From assembly GCF_023374055.1 (NCBI RefSeq), contig NZ_JAMBEP010000001.1, positions 2,046,001-2,110,000 of the forward strand: 64,000 bases of DNA. The letters run 5' to 3'. A model generated the notes under the pieces. That model did not search any database, was not told the origin of the DNA, and saw only the letters and a list, made by a program, of their open reading frames with translations. Position numbers and translations under genes: made by a program. Within the stretch, counting starts at the first letter, position 1; the number at the start of each line of letters is the position of its first letter. Of the stretch, positions 10,210 through 18,488 are shown in pieces. This DNA comes from Luteimonas galliterrae. GTDB lineage: Bacteria > Pseudomonadota > Gammaproteobacteria > Xanthomonadales > Xanthomonadaceae.

Positions 10210-10620
10210 ATGCCCGCCTGGACCTGCCCCGATTGCGGGAGAATCTTCAACCGCGCCAACACCAAGCATAGTTGCGGCACCGGCGACCGGGCCGCGATGC
10301 TTGCGGGGAAGGCGCCGTGGCTCGTTGCGCTGTACGAGGAGCTCGAACGCGCCGCGCGCGCCGACGGCGACATCGAAGTGGTCGCCAAGGATCGCTACGC
10401 GCTGTTCCGCACCACGCGCATCTTCGCCGACGTGGTGTTCATGAAGGATGCGCTGCGGCTCGCGCTGCAGCTGGACCGGGTCATCGACGACCCGATCTTC
10501 TTCAAGACCGTGCAGGACGAACGCGGACGCGTGCAGCAGGTCGCCAAGCTGCGCGACGCGTCGGATCTGGAGACGATCGGACCTTATCTGCGAGAAGCCT
10601 ATCGTTTCGCGTGCAAATAG
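10210..10620 (+). CDS. DUF5655-like protein with N-terminal zinc-binding motif
   Basis: A 136-residue cytoplasmic protein. The N-terminus holds a CPDCGRIF...HSC motif, consistent with a small zinc site, followed by the helical domain that I match to DUF5655. The motif order (zinc site, FADVVFMKDALRLALQLDR, terminal LREAYRF) is characteristic of that family, whose function is unknown. The ATG at 10210 sets the zinc motif at residues 6-22. The gene converges on hslU with a strong hairpin between them. Confidence 0.75.
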   Translation: MPAWTCPDCGRIFNRANTKHSCGTGDRAAMLAGKAPWLVALYEELERAARADGDIEVVAKDRYALFRTTRIFADVVFMKDALRLALQLDRVIDDPIFFKTVQDERGRVQQVAKLRDASDLETIGPYLREAYRFACK

Positions 10621-10625
10621 CGTTT

Positions 10626-10653
10626 GTAGGCTGGGCTTATCAGCCCAGCCTAC
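10626..10653. terminator. Bidirectional stem-loop between convergent genes
   Basis: A perfect 12 bp stem (GTAGGCTGGGCT / AGCCCAGCCTAC) with a 4 nt loop, located 6 nt after one gene's stop and 8 nt before the other's. There is only a short T-run on the minus-strand side, so a terminator role is inferred from position and symmetry. Confidence 0.7.
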
Positions 10654-10660
10654 GGAAGCA

Positions 10661-12031
10661 TCAGAGGATGTAGCGGCTCAGGTCCGGATCCTGCACCAAC
10701 TCGCCCAGGTGCCCGTCGACATAGGCGCGGTCGATGACGACGGACGAACCGTCGCGATCGGGCGCTTCGAAGCTCAAGGTGTCGAGCAGGCGCTCGAGCA
10801 CGGTATGAAGGCGCCGCGCGCCGATGTTTTCCTGGCGCTCGTTGACCTGCGCGGCGATCTCGGCGAGGCGCTCGACGGCATCGTCGGTGAATTTCAACGA
10901 CACGCCCTCGGTCTTCAATAGCTCGACGTACTGCTTGGTCAAAGCGGCCTTGGGTTCGGTGAGGATGCGCACGAATTCGTCCTTGCCCAGCGCGCCGAGT
11001 TCGACCCGGATCGGGAAGCGGCCCTGCATCTCCGGAATCAGGTCCGAAGGCTTGGCCAGATGGAACGCGCCGCTGGCGATGAACAGGATGTGGTCGGTCT
11101 TGACCGCGCCGTACTTGGTGCTGACGGTGGAGCCTTCCACCAGCGGCAGCAGGTCGCGCTGCACGCCTTCGCGGCTGACGTCCGCGCCGTAGCCTTCGCT
11201 GCGCTTGGCGACTTTGTCGATCTCGTCGATGAAGACTATGCCGTGCTGCTCGCAGGCCTCGATCGCCGCTTCGCGGATCTCGTCTTCGTTGACCAGCTTG
11301 CCGGCCTCCTCTTCGATCAGCAGCGGACGCGCGGTTTTGATCGGCATCGTCTTTTTGTGGGTCCTGTTGCCGGCCACCTGCGAGAACATCTGCCGCAACT
11401 GCTGGCCCATTTCTTCCATGCCGGGCGGCGCCATGATGTCGACGCCGACATTGACCGCGGTTTCGATGTCGATCTCGCGGTCGTCCAGCGCGCCGGCGCG
11501 CAATTGCTTGCGCAGCTTCAGGCGCGTGTCGCTGTCGGCTGCGGACGGCTCATTGCGGGCCTCTTCGGCGCTGAAGCCGAAGCCGCCCGGCGCGCGGCGC
11601 GGCAGCAATGCGTCCAGAATGCGGTCCTCGGCGCGCTCCTCCGCCTGGGTGCGCACGCGCTGCTTGGCCTGCTCGCGGTAGAGTTTGACGGCGGTGTCGG
11701 CCAGGTCGCGGATGATCTGCTCGACATCCTTGCCGACGTAGCCGACTTCGGTGAAGCGCGTAGCTTCGACCTTAACGAAGGGAGCGTTGGCCAGCGTGGC
11801 CAGGCGTCGCGCGATCTCGGTCTTGCCCACGCCGGTCGGGCCGATCATCAGGATGTTCTTGGGCATGACCTCGTTGCGCAGCTCGTCGCCCAACTGCATG
11901 CGGCGCCAGCGATTGCGCAGCGCGATCGCGACCGCGCGCTTGGCGGCCTGCTGGCCGACGATGTGGCGGTCGAGTTCCTGCACGATTTCGCGCGGGGTCA
12001 TGGTGGAGGAATTGTTGTCTGGCTTGGACAT
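10661..12031 (-). CDS. hslU: ATP-dependent protease ATPase subunit HslU
   Basis: AAA+ unfoldase that forms hexamers and feeds substrates to the HslV peptidase. It has 456 residues (443 in E. coli). Start taken at the ATG at 12031 (MSKPDNN), which lies outside the upstream repeat; an internal ATG (MTPREIV) ten residues later is an alternative. The Walker [15 protein letters not shown] is near residue 60, the pore-loop motif GYVG near residue 91, Walker [10 protein letters not shown] near residue 255, and the C-terminal SRYIL tail, which docks into HslV, is intact. It is 117 bp downstream of hslV with a family A repeat in the gap. Confidence 0.97.
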   Translation of the reverse strand: MSKPDNNSSTMTPREIVQELDRHIVGQQAAKRAVAIALRNRWRRMQLGDELRNEVMPKNILMIGPTGVGKTEIARRLATLANAPFVKVEATRFTEVGYVGKDVEQIIRDLADTAVKLYREQAKQRVRTQAEERAEDRILDALLPRRAPGGFGFSAEEARNEPSAADSDTRLKLRKQLRAGALDDREIDIETAVNVGVDIMAPPGMEEMGQQLRQMFSQVAGNRTHKKTMPIKTARPLLIEEEAGKLVNEDEIREAAIEACEQHGIVFIDEIDKVAKRSEGYGADVSREGVQRDLLPLVEGSTVSTKYGAVKTDHILFIASGAFHLAKPSDLIPEMQGRFPIRVELGALGKDEFVRILTEPKAALTKQYVELLKTEGVSLKFTDDAVERLAEIAAQVNERQENIGARRLHTVLERLLDTLSFEAPDRDGSSVVIDRAYVDGHLGELVQDPDLSRYIL

Positions 12032-12060
12032 GGATTTGTTGTTCGCTGGATGCGGATGAT

Positions 12061-12140
12061 TTTGTGGGAGCGGCTTCAGCCGCGAGCTTTTCAAGATCGA
12101 GCCGACATCAAAAGATCGCGGCTGAAGCCGCTCCCACAGA
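12061..12140. repeat. REP-type inverted repeat, family A, inside hslV-hslU
   Basis: Arms of about 28 nt with a loop of about 25 nt. It occupies almost the whole 117 bp hslV-hslU gap, so the bicistronic transcript would carry a strong hairpin between the two cistrons. Confidence 0.88.
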
Positions 12141-12148
12141 AGCGAGCG

Positions 12149-12700
12149 TCAGAGCTCTTCGACGACGATGTTGCGGTTGGTGTAGATGCAGATGTCGCCG
12201 GCGATGTTCAAAGCCTCTGTCGCGATCTGCTTGGCATCCAGCTCGGTATGCGCCAGCAAGGCGCGCGCTGCGGACAGCGCATACGGCCCGCCGGAGCCGA
12301 TCGCGACCAGGCCGTCTTCGGGCTCGATCACATCGCCGGTGCCGCTGATGATCAGCGAGGTTTCCTTGTCGGCGACCGCGAGCAGCGCTTCGAGTTTGCC
12401 CAGGCGGCGTTCGGTGCGCCAATCCTTGGCCAATTCGACGGCGGCGCGTTGCAGCTGGCCGTGTTTCTCGAGTTTGGATTCGAATAATTCAAAAAGCGTG
12501 AACGCATCGGCTGCGGCGCCGGCGAAACCGGCCAGCACCTGCCCGTCCTTGCCGAGGCGCCGCACCTTGCGGGCGTTGGCCTTCATCACCGTATGCCCGA
12601 GCGTGACCTGGCCGTCGCCCGCGACGGCGACACGGCCGTTGCGGCGCACGGAAACGATGGTGGTTGCGTGGAAAACGTTGGGATTCTGGCTGGGGTCCAT
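12149..12700 (-). CDS. hslV: ATP-dependent protease peptidase subunit HslV
   Basis: Proteasome-type threonine peptidase, forming double hexameric rings capped by HslU. The 183-residue form starts at the ATG at 12700 ([14 protein letters not shown]), with GGAGCT upstream. The catalytic Thr follows FHA in [10 protein letters not shown], so a 10-residue propeptide precedes it. The GDGQVTLG strand and the [11 protein letters not shown] motif are present. It is the first gene of the hslVU pair; the gap upstream to xerC carries a nested palindrome. Confidence 0.97.
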   Translation of the reverse strand: MDPSQNPNVFHATTIVSVRRNGRVAVAGDGQVTLGHTVMKANARKVRRLGKDGQVLAGFAGAAADAFTLFELFESKLEKHGQLQRAAVELAKDWRTERRLGKLEALLAVADKETSLIISGTGDVIEPEDGLVAIGSGGPYALSAARALLAHTELDAKQIATEALNIAGDICIYTNRNIVVEEL

Positions 12701-12768
12701 CAGGAGCTCCGGGGTCGAATCCCATGGATGGGGGTGGCCTCGTCCGCGCACAAGGGCAGCCATGCTTT

Positions 12769-12926
12769 TCGTAGGAGCGGCTTTAGCCGCGAGCTTTTGA
12801 TCTTGCCGTCATCCCGAGCGCAGCGAGGGACCTGCCGTTTTTGCTGCCGTCGACGCGATTACAAACAGGTCCCTCGCTGCGCTCGGGATGACAGCCAAAA
12901 GCTCGCGGCTAAAGCCGCTCCTACGA
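12769..12926. repeat. Nested composite palindrome (family A outside, second palindrome inside)
   Basis: The outer arms (12769-12798 and 12897-12926) are family A. Inside them is a second inverted repeat with arms GTCATCCCGAGCGCAGCGAG and complement (about 12806-12834 and 12866-12893), enclosing a loop of about 30 nt. The right outer arm overlaps the 3' end of xerC and provides its stop codon. The arrangement looks like one palindromic element inserted into the loop of another. Confidence 0.88.
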
Positions 12927-13817
12927 AGAGCCGGGCTTGCGCTTGGCGCGCGGGTGCGCGGCGTCGTAGACCTTGGCCAGGTGCTGGAAATCCAGATGCG
13001 TGTAGATCTGCGTGGTGGCGATGTCGGCATGGCCGAGCAGCTCCTGCACGCCGCGCAAATCTCCGGAAGATTCCAGGACATGGCTGGCGAAAGAATGGCG
13101 CAGCAAGTGCGGATGCACGCGCTTGAACAGACCCTGCCGCTGCGCGAGCAGGCGCAGCCGCATCTGTACCGCGCGCGGCGAGATCGCCGCGCCGCCGCGG
13201 CCGGGGAATACCGGCGCATCCCCGGCCGGTTTCTGCTCGGCCTTCCAGTCCGTCAACGCCGCGCGCGCATGCGACCCCACCGGCACGCTGCGTTGCTTGC
13301 TGCCCTTGCCGAGCACCGTGACCAGGCCGTTGCCGATGTCCAGGTCGCGCCAGCGCAATCCGCACAGTTCACTCAAGCGCAGGCCCGACGAATAGAACAG
13401 CTCGAGCAATGCGCGATCGCGCAGGCCCAGCGGCGCATCGGTCGGCACTTCGACCAAAGCCTTCGCCTCGTCCGGGTCGAGCACCTGCGGCAGTTTGCGC
13501 GGCGCTTTCGGCGCCTTGATCGCCGCGACCGGGCTGGCGGCGATGCGGCCGTGCTTGAGCAGCCACTGATAGAAGCTGCGGCAGGCCGACAAACGCCGCT
13601 GCAGGCTTTTCGGCGACAGGCCGCGGCGGTGTTCGCTGGCGACGAAGGCGCGCAACTGGTCCGCTTGAAGTTTCGACGCGTCGCCCTGCCCTTGCGACTC
13701 CGCCCATTGCGACAGCGATGCCAGATCGCGGCGATAGGCGTCGAGCGTATGCGCGGACATGCGGCGCTCGACTTGCAGGTGGGCGAGGAAGTCTTCGATC
13801 GCAGGGGAGCCCGTCAT
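12921..13817 (-). CDS. xerC: Tyrosine recombinase XerC
   Basis: Site-specific recombinase that, with XerD, resolves chromosome dimers at dif. It has 298 residues, as in E. coli. It has an N-terminal SAM-like core-binding domain (DFLAHLQVERRMSAHTLDAY) and a C-terminal catalytic domain with the Arg in GLRLSELCGL, the HLLRHSFASH box, the LLGHADIATTQIYTH segment with His and the Tyr nucleophile. It lies in the conserved lptM-dapF-DUF484-xerC order. The last sense codon and TAG stop fall inside the flanking palindromic element. Confidence 0.96.
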   Translation of the reverse strand: MTGSPAIEDFLAHLQVERRMSAHTLDAYRRDLASLSQWAESQGQGDASKLQADQLRAFVASEHRRGLSPKSLQRRLSACRSFYQWLLKHGRIAASPVAAIKAPKAPRKLPQVLDPDEAKALVEVPTDAPLGLRDRALLELFYSSGLRLSELCGLRWRDLDIGNGLVTVLGKGSKQRSVPVGSHARAALTDWKAEQKPAGDAPVFPGRGGAAISPRAVQMRLRLLAQRQGLFKRVHPHLLRHSFASHVLESSGDLRGVQELLGHADIATTQIYTHLDFQHLAKVYDAAHPRAKRKPGSS

Positions 13818-13823
13818 CCCACT

Positions 13824-13926
13824 ACCCCGTCATCCCGGCGAAGGCCGGGATCCAGGGGAATGAAGCGACGCAGCGAATTGCGATTTTCGTCGGCGAAACT
13901 GGATCCCGGCCTTCGCCGGGATGACG
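13824..13926. repeat. Inverted repeat, family D (CCGGCGAAGGCCGGGATCC type)
   Basis: Arms GTCATCCCGGCGAAGGCCGG and its complement, each itself a small hairpin, separated by about 50 nt. It lies between the DUF484 gene and xerC, inside the operon. Single arms of the same family occur at 8202, 49371, 54907 and 55498. Confidence 0.85.
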
Positions 13927-13960
13927 GCCATGAGGGATGCGGCCGACGAAGGTCGCGCAA

Positions 13961-14644
13961 CTAACGCGCATACCTCGCCAACCCCGTCGCCAGCGCCTCG
14001 CCCATCATCCGCAGGAACAGCGTGCCCATGCCGGGATAGAACCGGTTAGGTTCGTGGCTGCCGACCGCGAGCAGGCCGACGCCGGGCATCGGCACGAGCG
14101 CGGTGGACTGCACTTCCGGCGCGCGCACGCCGTACAGCACCGCATTCTTCTCCGGCTGCAAACGGCCGCACAGCGGTTCGCCGTCCTCCAGGCAATCGCG
14201 GAACGACGCCAGCTGCGCATCGTTCTGCGGAATGATCTGCAGCCAATCGGCGTCGTCGATGCCGGGCACCGCGTCGAACAGCACGATCCGCACCAGGTCG
14301 CCGTTGAAATCCTCGGCCAGCGATGCGGCCATCGCGCGCGCGGTGCCGGCGGCATCGCGCTCGCGCATCATCGCCAGCGTCAATTGGTGGGTACGTACCG
14401 CCAGCCGCTCGTTTTCCTGCGCGTTGGCGTACAGGTCCTGCAGACGCCGGTTCAACTCGCGGTTCTTGTCGCGCAGCACGTCCAGCTGGTAGCTGGCGAG
14501 CGATGCGGCCGGGCCGTCCTCGCGCGGCACCAGCAGGCTCAGGGCGAGGTCGGGGAATTGCTGCAGGAATTTCGGGTGACGGCGCAGCCATACGGCCACT
14601 TCGTGCGCACCCAGGCGTTCGCCGCTGTCGGTCATGGCAACCAT
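13961..14644 (-). CDS. DUF484 family protein (GAF-like)
   Basis: A 227-residue cytoplasmic protein of the DUF484 family (YigA in E. coli), structurally a GAF-like domain preceded by a helix. The N-terminal motif [22 protein letters not shown], shortened here to its key elements [11 protein letters not shown], is the family hallmark; a coiled-coil linker ([20 protein letters not shown]) precedes the sensor-like domain. Its role is unknown, but it is conserved between dapF and xerC. Its start overlaps the end of dapF by 13 nt, indicating translational coupling. Confidence 0.92.
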   Translation of the reverse strand: MVAMTDSGERLGAHEVAVWLRRHPKFLQQFPDLALSLLVPREDGPAASLASYQLDVLRDKNRELNRRLQDLYANAQENERLAVRTHQLTLAMMRERDAAGTARAMAASLAEDFNGDLVRIVLFDAVPGIDDADWLQIIPQNDAQLASFRDCLEDGEPLCGRLQPEKNAVLYGVRAPEVQSTALVPMPGVGLLAVGSHEPNRFYPGMGTLFLRMMGEALATGLARYAR

Positions 14645-15492
14645 TCTCCTTCGTAAACGAATGCGGCCGGGCCGGCCATGCTGATCTGCGCCGTGTCGTC
14701 CGGCCAGGCGATCCGCAATTCGCCGCCCGGCAGGACCACGGCGACCTCGCGGTCGACGCGGCCGCGCCGCATCATCACCGCCGCCGCCGCGCAGGCGCCG
14801 CTGCCGCAGGCCAGCGTCTCGCCGACGCCGCGCTCGAATACGCGCAGGCGGATGCGATCGCGCGACACCACTTCGGCGAAACCGATGTTGCCGGACTGGG
14901 GCAACGCACCGCTGCGCTGCAACGCCGGGCCCAGCGTCGCCACCGGCGCGGTCGCGGCGTCGAGCACTTCCAGCACCGCGTGCGGGTTGCCCATCGATAC
15001 CGCGCCGAAGCGCACGTCGTCGCCGTCGATGTCGACCGAATACTCGTCCTGCGCGGCATCGAAGCCGGCCAGCGGCACGGCTTGCGGCGCGAAGTCCGGC
15101 ACGCCCATCGCGATCCGATAGCGATGCCCACCGAGCGGCTGCACCGCATGCGTGCCGGCCGGGCTGTCGAGCGCGAAATCTCCGCTACCTGCGGCACCGT
15201 CGCGCACCAGCCATGCCGCCACGCAGCGCGCGCCGTTGCCGCATTGCTGCGAAGACGAGCCGTCGGAATTCCAGATGCGGTAGGCCGCCACCGCCTGCCC
15301 GCTGCGCGGCCGCTCGATGGTCAGGATCTGATCGCAACCCACGCCGGTACGGCGATCGGCCAGGGCGCGACACAGGTCGGCCGAAGGCGCCGGCATGCCG
15401 TCGCGCAGGTCGAGCACGACGAAATCGTTGCCCGCGCCGTGCATCTTGGTGAAGCGCAGTGCCGACGCCCGCGGATGCGCGGCGCGATCCAT
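14632..15492 (-). CDS. dapF: Diaminopimelate epimerase
   Basis: Converts LL- to meso-diaminopimelate for lysine and peptidoglycan synthesis. The start is the ATG at 15492, two bases after the upstream lptM stop, giving 286 residues. [13 protein letters not shown] is at the N-terminus; the two catalytic cysteines are visible in QQCGNGARC (near residue 85) and [10 protein letters not shown] (near residue 226). The active-site set is complete. The frame is open for 70 codons upstream but that part overlaps lptM. Confidence 0.97.
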   Translation of the reverse strand: MDRAAHPRASALRFTKMHGAGNDFVVLDLRDGMPAPSADLCRALADRRTGVGCDQILTIERPRSGQAVAAYRIWNSDGSSSQQCGNGARCVAAWLVRDGAAGSGDFALDSPAGTHAVQPLGGHRYRIAMGVPDFAPQAVPLAGFDAAQDEYSVDIDGDDVRFGAVSMGNPHAVLEVLDAATAPVATLGPALQRSGALPQSGNIGFAEVVSRDRIRLRVFERGVGETLACGSGACAAAAVMMRRGRVDREVAVVLPGGELRIAWPDDTAQISMAGPAAFVYEGEWLP

Positions 15493-15494
15493 GC

Positions 15495-15755
15495 TCACGC
15501 GCCGTCGGTGCCGGCGGCGGGCGGCACCGGTTCGATGACCGGATTGTCGGCCGGCGGTTCGGTTTCGCTCTCCGGTGCAGGCGCGGTGTCGTCGGCATCG
15601 ACAGGTTCTGACTCGTCGTGGGCGGGCGGCGTGCCGTCGTCGGCGGGCGCCTCTTCCGACGGGTCGGGCGGCGCCTGGACCAGCGGACCCTTGTTGCCAC
15701 AACCGGCCAGGGCCAGCGCCGCCAGGATCGACAAAAGCAGCAAACGTGTCTTCAT
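15495..15755 (-). CDS. lptM: LPS translocon maturation chaperone LptM-like lipoprotein
   Basis: An 86-residue lipoprotein: signal peptide [19 protein letters not shown] with Cys19 as the lipidation site, followed directly by the family signature CGNKGPL (CGLKGPL in E. coli LptM/YifL). The tail is unusually long, acidic and Pro-rich compared with the short E. coli protein. E. coli LptM assists LptDE assembly; here the role is inferred from the signature and the conserved position before dapF. First gene of the operon that runs to xerC. Confidence 0.88.
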   Translation of the reverse strand: MKTRLLLLSILAALALAGCGNKGPLVQAPPDPSEEAPADDGTPPAHDESEPVDADDTAPAPESETEPPADNPVIEPVPPAAGTDGA

Positions 15756-15923
15756 CGGCGCAGTGTAGCGGCCCGCAACGCCGGAACGAAGCGCCCGGGC
15801 CGCCGACGCGGCGTTGAACCGGGCCCGCGCGGCGCCGTTTTTTAGGGTTTGCCCTAGCTGGGCAGCGCCCGGCGGCAAACCTAACCTTTTGCCATCGCCC
15901 TCCGACCCGAATGGGAGGTTGCC

Positions 15924-17183
15924 ATGGGATTCAGCATCAGCGGCGCCTGGAACAGCGTCACGTCGTGGGCCGGCGATCGGGCCACGGATATCGGCAACGC
16001 CGCCAACGACGCCCGCACCTGGGTCGGCGACCGGCTGGACGATGTTGACGAGGCCAAGAACTGGGTCGGCGAAAAGATCGATGGCGCCGTTCAATCCGCA
16101 GAGGAAGGCATCGACGATTTCCGCCAGGACATCGTCGCCTTCGGCGAAGAACATGGCGGCGTGGTCGGCCGCAGCGTCGGCCAATACGTGTCCAACCAGA
16201 TCGGCATCACCGAAGGCGCCCTGCTCGCCACCTACGACATGGGCAAGGGCGTGGTGCAGCTCGCCGACGGCGCCAGCAAGCTGGTCAACCCGCTGGAATG
16301 GGCCACCCACGCCGACCGCAATTTCGAGCGCGTGCAGACGGTGGCCAACACCGGCATCGCCATCGGCAGCCTGACCAGCCCGGTCGGCTGGGCGCTGAAC
16401 CCGCAAGGCAATATGCGCACGGCCGAAGGCTTGTGGAACGGCGTGACGCAGGGCTATCAGGCCGCCGCCGCCGATGGCGACTGGTCCAAGTTCGGCGGAC
16501 GCCTGGTGGTGGACGTGGGCAGCATGTTCATCGGCGCCGGCGAAGTGAACGCAGCGGCCAAGGGCGCACGCGCGGCCGGTGCGCTGAGCCATGTCGACGA
16601 CGTGAGCCATCTGACCAGCATCGCACCTCGCGCCATCGAAGCCGCGCCGACGCGACTGGCGTTGCCGGCGGGCAGCACCACCGATGTCGCCGCGCTCACC
16701 GCCAAGGCCGCGCAGCCCAGCGAATACGGCGTCGCCTTCTTCGGCAACAGCAACCTGAAGTACTACACCGCCGGCAACGCCACGCTCGGCCGCGACGGCA
16801 GCGCGTTCTTCTTCATGCCGATCGAGGATTCGGGCGCCATCGCCAACGCCGCCGACGCTTCGCGCTTCACCGGACGCGCGCCTTCGGCCGACCTGGCCTA
16901 TGTCGACGTCGCCAAGGGCACCGCCGGCGACGGCGTGATCTACGGCATCAGCTTCCCGCTGGACGGCAAGAGCACCCGCCTGCCGACCGCCGCCGATGCC
17001 GGCGGCTGGCCGCACTTCCTCGAAGGCGGGCATACCGCGGTGCGGATCGAAGGCGACAAGGGCGGCTTCCTGGTGAACCCGACGCGCGAATTCGTGCTGC
17101 CGGGCGGCGATCCGATCCCGCGCGGCTCGATGCTGTTCCAGTTGGGCGAGAACGGCTCGTGGATGCCGCTGAAGATGTTCTGA
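15924..17183 (+). CDS. Putative secreted toxin-like protein, unknown C-terminal domain
   Basis: A 419-residue protein with GGGAGGT before the ATG at 15924. It lacks a signal peptide. Residues 1-80 are acidic and helical with repeated W-x-x-D patterns ([27 protein letters not shown]); residues 80-220 are Gly/Ala-rich and hydrophobic, resembling the pre-toxin region of polymorphic toxins ([20 protein letters not shown]). The C-terminal 170 residues form a separate globular domain ([18 protein letters not shown] to [10 protein letters not shown]) that I cannot assign to an enzyme family. The ordering of trafficking-like N-terminus, linker and compact C-terminus suggests an effector, but no known secretion marker was seen. 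Its downstream partner encodes an SseB-family protein. Confidence 0.55.
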   Translation: MGFSISGAWNSVTSWAGDRATDIGNAANDARTWVGDRLDDVDEAKNWVGEKIDGAVQSAEEGIDDFRQDIVAFGEEHGGVVGRSVGQYVSNQIGITEGALLATYDMGKGVVQLADGASKLVNPLEWATHADRNFERVQTVANTGIAIGSLTSPVGWALNPQGNMRTAEGLWNGVTQGYQAAAADGDWSKFGGRLVVDVGSMFIGAGEVNAAAKGARAAGALSHVDDVSHLTSIAPRAIEAAPTRLALPAGSTTDVAALTAKAAQPSEYGVAFFGNSNLKYYTAGNATLGRDGSAFFFMPIEDSGAIANAADASRFTGRAPSADLAYVDVAKGTAGDGVIYGISFPLDGKSTRLPTAADAGGWPHFLEGGHTAVRIEGDKGGFLVNPTREFVLPGGDPIPRGSMLFQLGENGSWMPLKMF

Positions 17184-17214
17184 AGCGGGTTCGTGGAGAA
17201 AGCAGCCGCTTTTT

Positions 17215-17290
17215 AGACGCGGATAAAATCTGATCAAAGCGAATAAAAATAAAATCCTTATCTGCTTTTATCCGATTTTATCCGTGTCGA
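17215..17290. repeat. AT-rich long imperfect palindrome
   Basis: About 31 nt arms: GACGCGGATAAAATCTGATC at the left against the complement of the right end (GACACGGATAAAATCGGATA), with a few mismatches and a short A/T-rich loop. The composition is far more AT-rich than the surroundings. It lies between the toxin-like gene and the SseB gene. It could be a terminator or an element acquired from outside. Confidence 0.75.
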
Positions 17291-17369
17291 AAATTCTTTT
17301 GCTCTTCCGTTTGCGCGGACGTCCGGCCTGCGCTAGGGTGCGGGTGACGTTTTACGCATTGGATGACCG

Positions 17370-17756
17370 ATGTCCGCGCCTTTCGTGCCGATGAATCCGT
17401 TTGAAGCGACGCTGGTGGAAGCGCAGACGGGCGACACCGACATCCGCCGCGTGATCACCGCGCTGATCGAAGCCGAAATCGCCGTGCCCAGCGGCGAGGA
17501 AGTGATGCCCGACGGCGCCGGTTTCCAGCCCTTGCTGTTCCCCAAGGAAGGCGTGCAGATGGTGGCCTGTTTCACCGACCGCAGCCGGTTCGGCGAATTC
17601 GCGGCGATGGCGCCGTATTGCCTGATGTTGAACGGCGGCGATTTCCTGCGCCGGCTGCCGCCCGGTTACGGCTTGGTCGTCAATCCGGGCCAAGACATCG
17701 GGTTCGATATTTCGCCGGACGGCATCGCGCGGATCGTCGCCGAATTCCAGGCGTAG
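17370..17756 (+). CDS. SseB-family protein
   Basis: A 128-residue cytoplasmic protein matching the SseB N-terminal domain: an initial helix (PFEATLVEAQTGDTDIRRVI), the strand region IAVPSGEEVMPDG, FQPLLFPKEGVQMVACFTD and the closing NPGQDIGFDISPDGI. Family members are annotated for serine sensitivity or with T3SS chaperone names and have no settled function. The ATG at 17370 is preceded by a weak site. It is 186 bp downstream of the toxin-like gene on the same strand, so an immunity or accessory role is possible but not shown. Confidence 0.75.
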   Translation: MSAPFVPMNPFEATLVEAQTGDTDIRRVITALIEAEIAVPSGEEVMPDGAGFQPLLFPKEGVQMVACFTDRSRFGEFAAMAPYCLMLNGGDFLRRLPPGYGLVVNPGQDIGFDISPDGIARIVAEFQA

Positions 17757-17869
17757 GGCGGGCCTTGGCCCGCCGTCGCGACTCGACAAACCGGCCGCGT
17801 CAATAATTTCCGGGCTCGTTCGCGCATACGCCGCGTAAGCAATTTCGCAACGGTGGACCAGGGCCCACC

Positions 17870-18256
17870 CTACGGTTCGGGCCGCCGCCATAGCCATATC
17901 GCCACGATCGCCATGCACGCGATCGGCAACGCCGTCATCCACCAGCGGTGCGCGGGGAAGCGCAGCATCACCAGCAGCAACACGACTGCGCATACGGCCA
18001 TCGTGACGGTCGCCATCCATTTCGCGCGCCGCGATACCGCGCCGTGCGCCTGCCAATCCCGGATCGCCGGGCCGAAGCGCGGATGCGCAAGCAGCCAGCG
18101 ATGCAGGCGCTCGGAGCCTTTCGCCGCAGCCCAGGCCGAGACCAGCACGAACACCGTGGTCGGCAACCCCGGCACGAAGATGCCGACGATGCCCACGCCG
18201 AGACTCACGTAGGCCAGCAGCCACCAGGCCCAGCGGAAACGGATGCGATCGGTCAT
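17870..18256 (-). CDS. DUF454 (YbaN) inner-membrane protein
   Basis: A 128-residue membrane protein with the DUF454 hallmark GIFVPGLPTTVFVLVSAW near residue 25 and HPRFGPAIRDW near residue 58. Four hydrophobic segments are visible: residues 9-28, 30-46, and two near 80-98 and 104-122. The function is unknown in all species. Single gene, convergent with the SseB gene. Confidence 0.9.
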   Translation of the reverse strand: MTDRIRFRWAWWLLAYVSLGVGIVGIFVPGLPTTVFVLVSAWAAAKGSERLHRWLLAHPRFGPAIRDWQAHGAVSRRAKWMATVTMAVCAVVLLLVMLRFPAHRWWMTALPIACMAIVAIWLWRRPEP

Positions 18257-18290
18257 GGCGCCATGATAGCCGGCGCAGCGATCTTGCTTT

Positions 18291-18467
18291 GCTTCCCCCT
18301 TTGAAAAAGGGGGGATCGAGGGGGGTTTGCTTTTGATGTTGCCTTTCGTAAGAGCGGCTTTAGCCGCGAGCTTTTGATGCTGCTAAAAAGCTCGCGGCTA
18401 AAGCCGCTCCTACAAAAAGCAAATCCCCATCGCCTTCGGCGATCCGCCCCCTTTTTCAAAGGGGGCA
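18291..18467. repeat. Nested composite palindrome (family C outside, family A inside)
   Basis: The outer arms (18291-18343 and 18411-18467) are family C, a C-tract/G-tract hairpin (CCCCCTTTGAAAAAGGGGGG) with an associated GGGGTTTGC segment. The loop is occupied by a complete family A element (18347-18416). This is the second nested case in the window, with a different outer family from that at 12769. Confidence 0.88.
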
Positions 18468-18488
18468 ACGGCAGCCTGCGTTATGCGA

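Noticed and set aside
15924-17183. Assignment of the toxin-like C-terminal domain to a named enzyme class such as ADP-ribosyltransferase
   Set aside because: Some residues recall such folds, but no catalytic signature could be located with confidence.
15756-17237. Long open frame antisense to the toxin-like gene, joined to lptM
   Set aside because: The lptM signal peptide begins at 15755; the upstream part mirrors the coding strand of the toxin-like gene and has His/Gly/Val-rich shadow composition.
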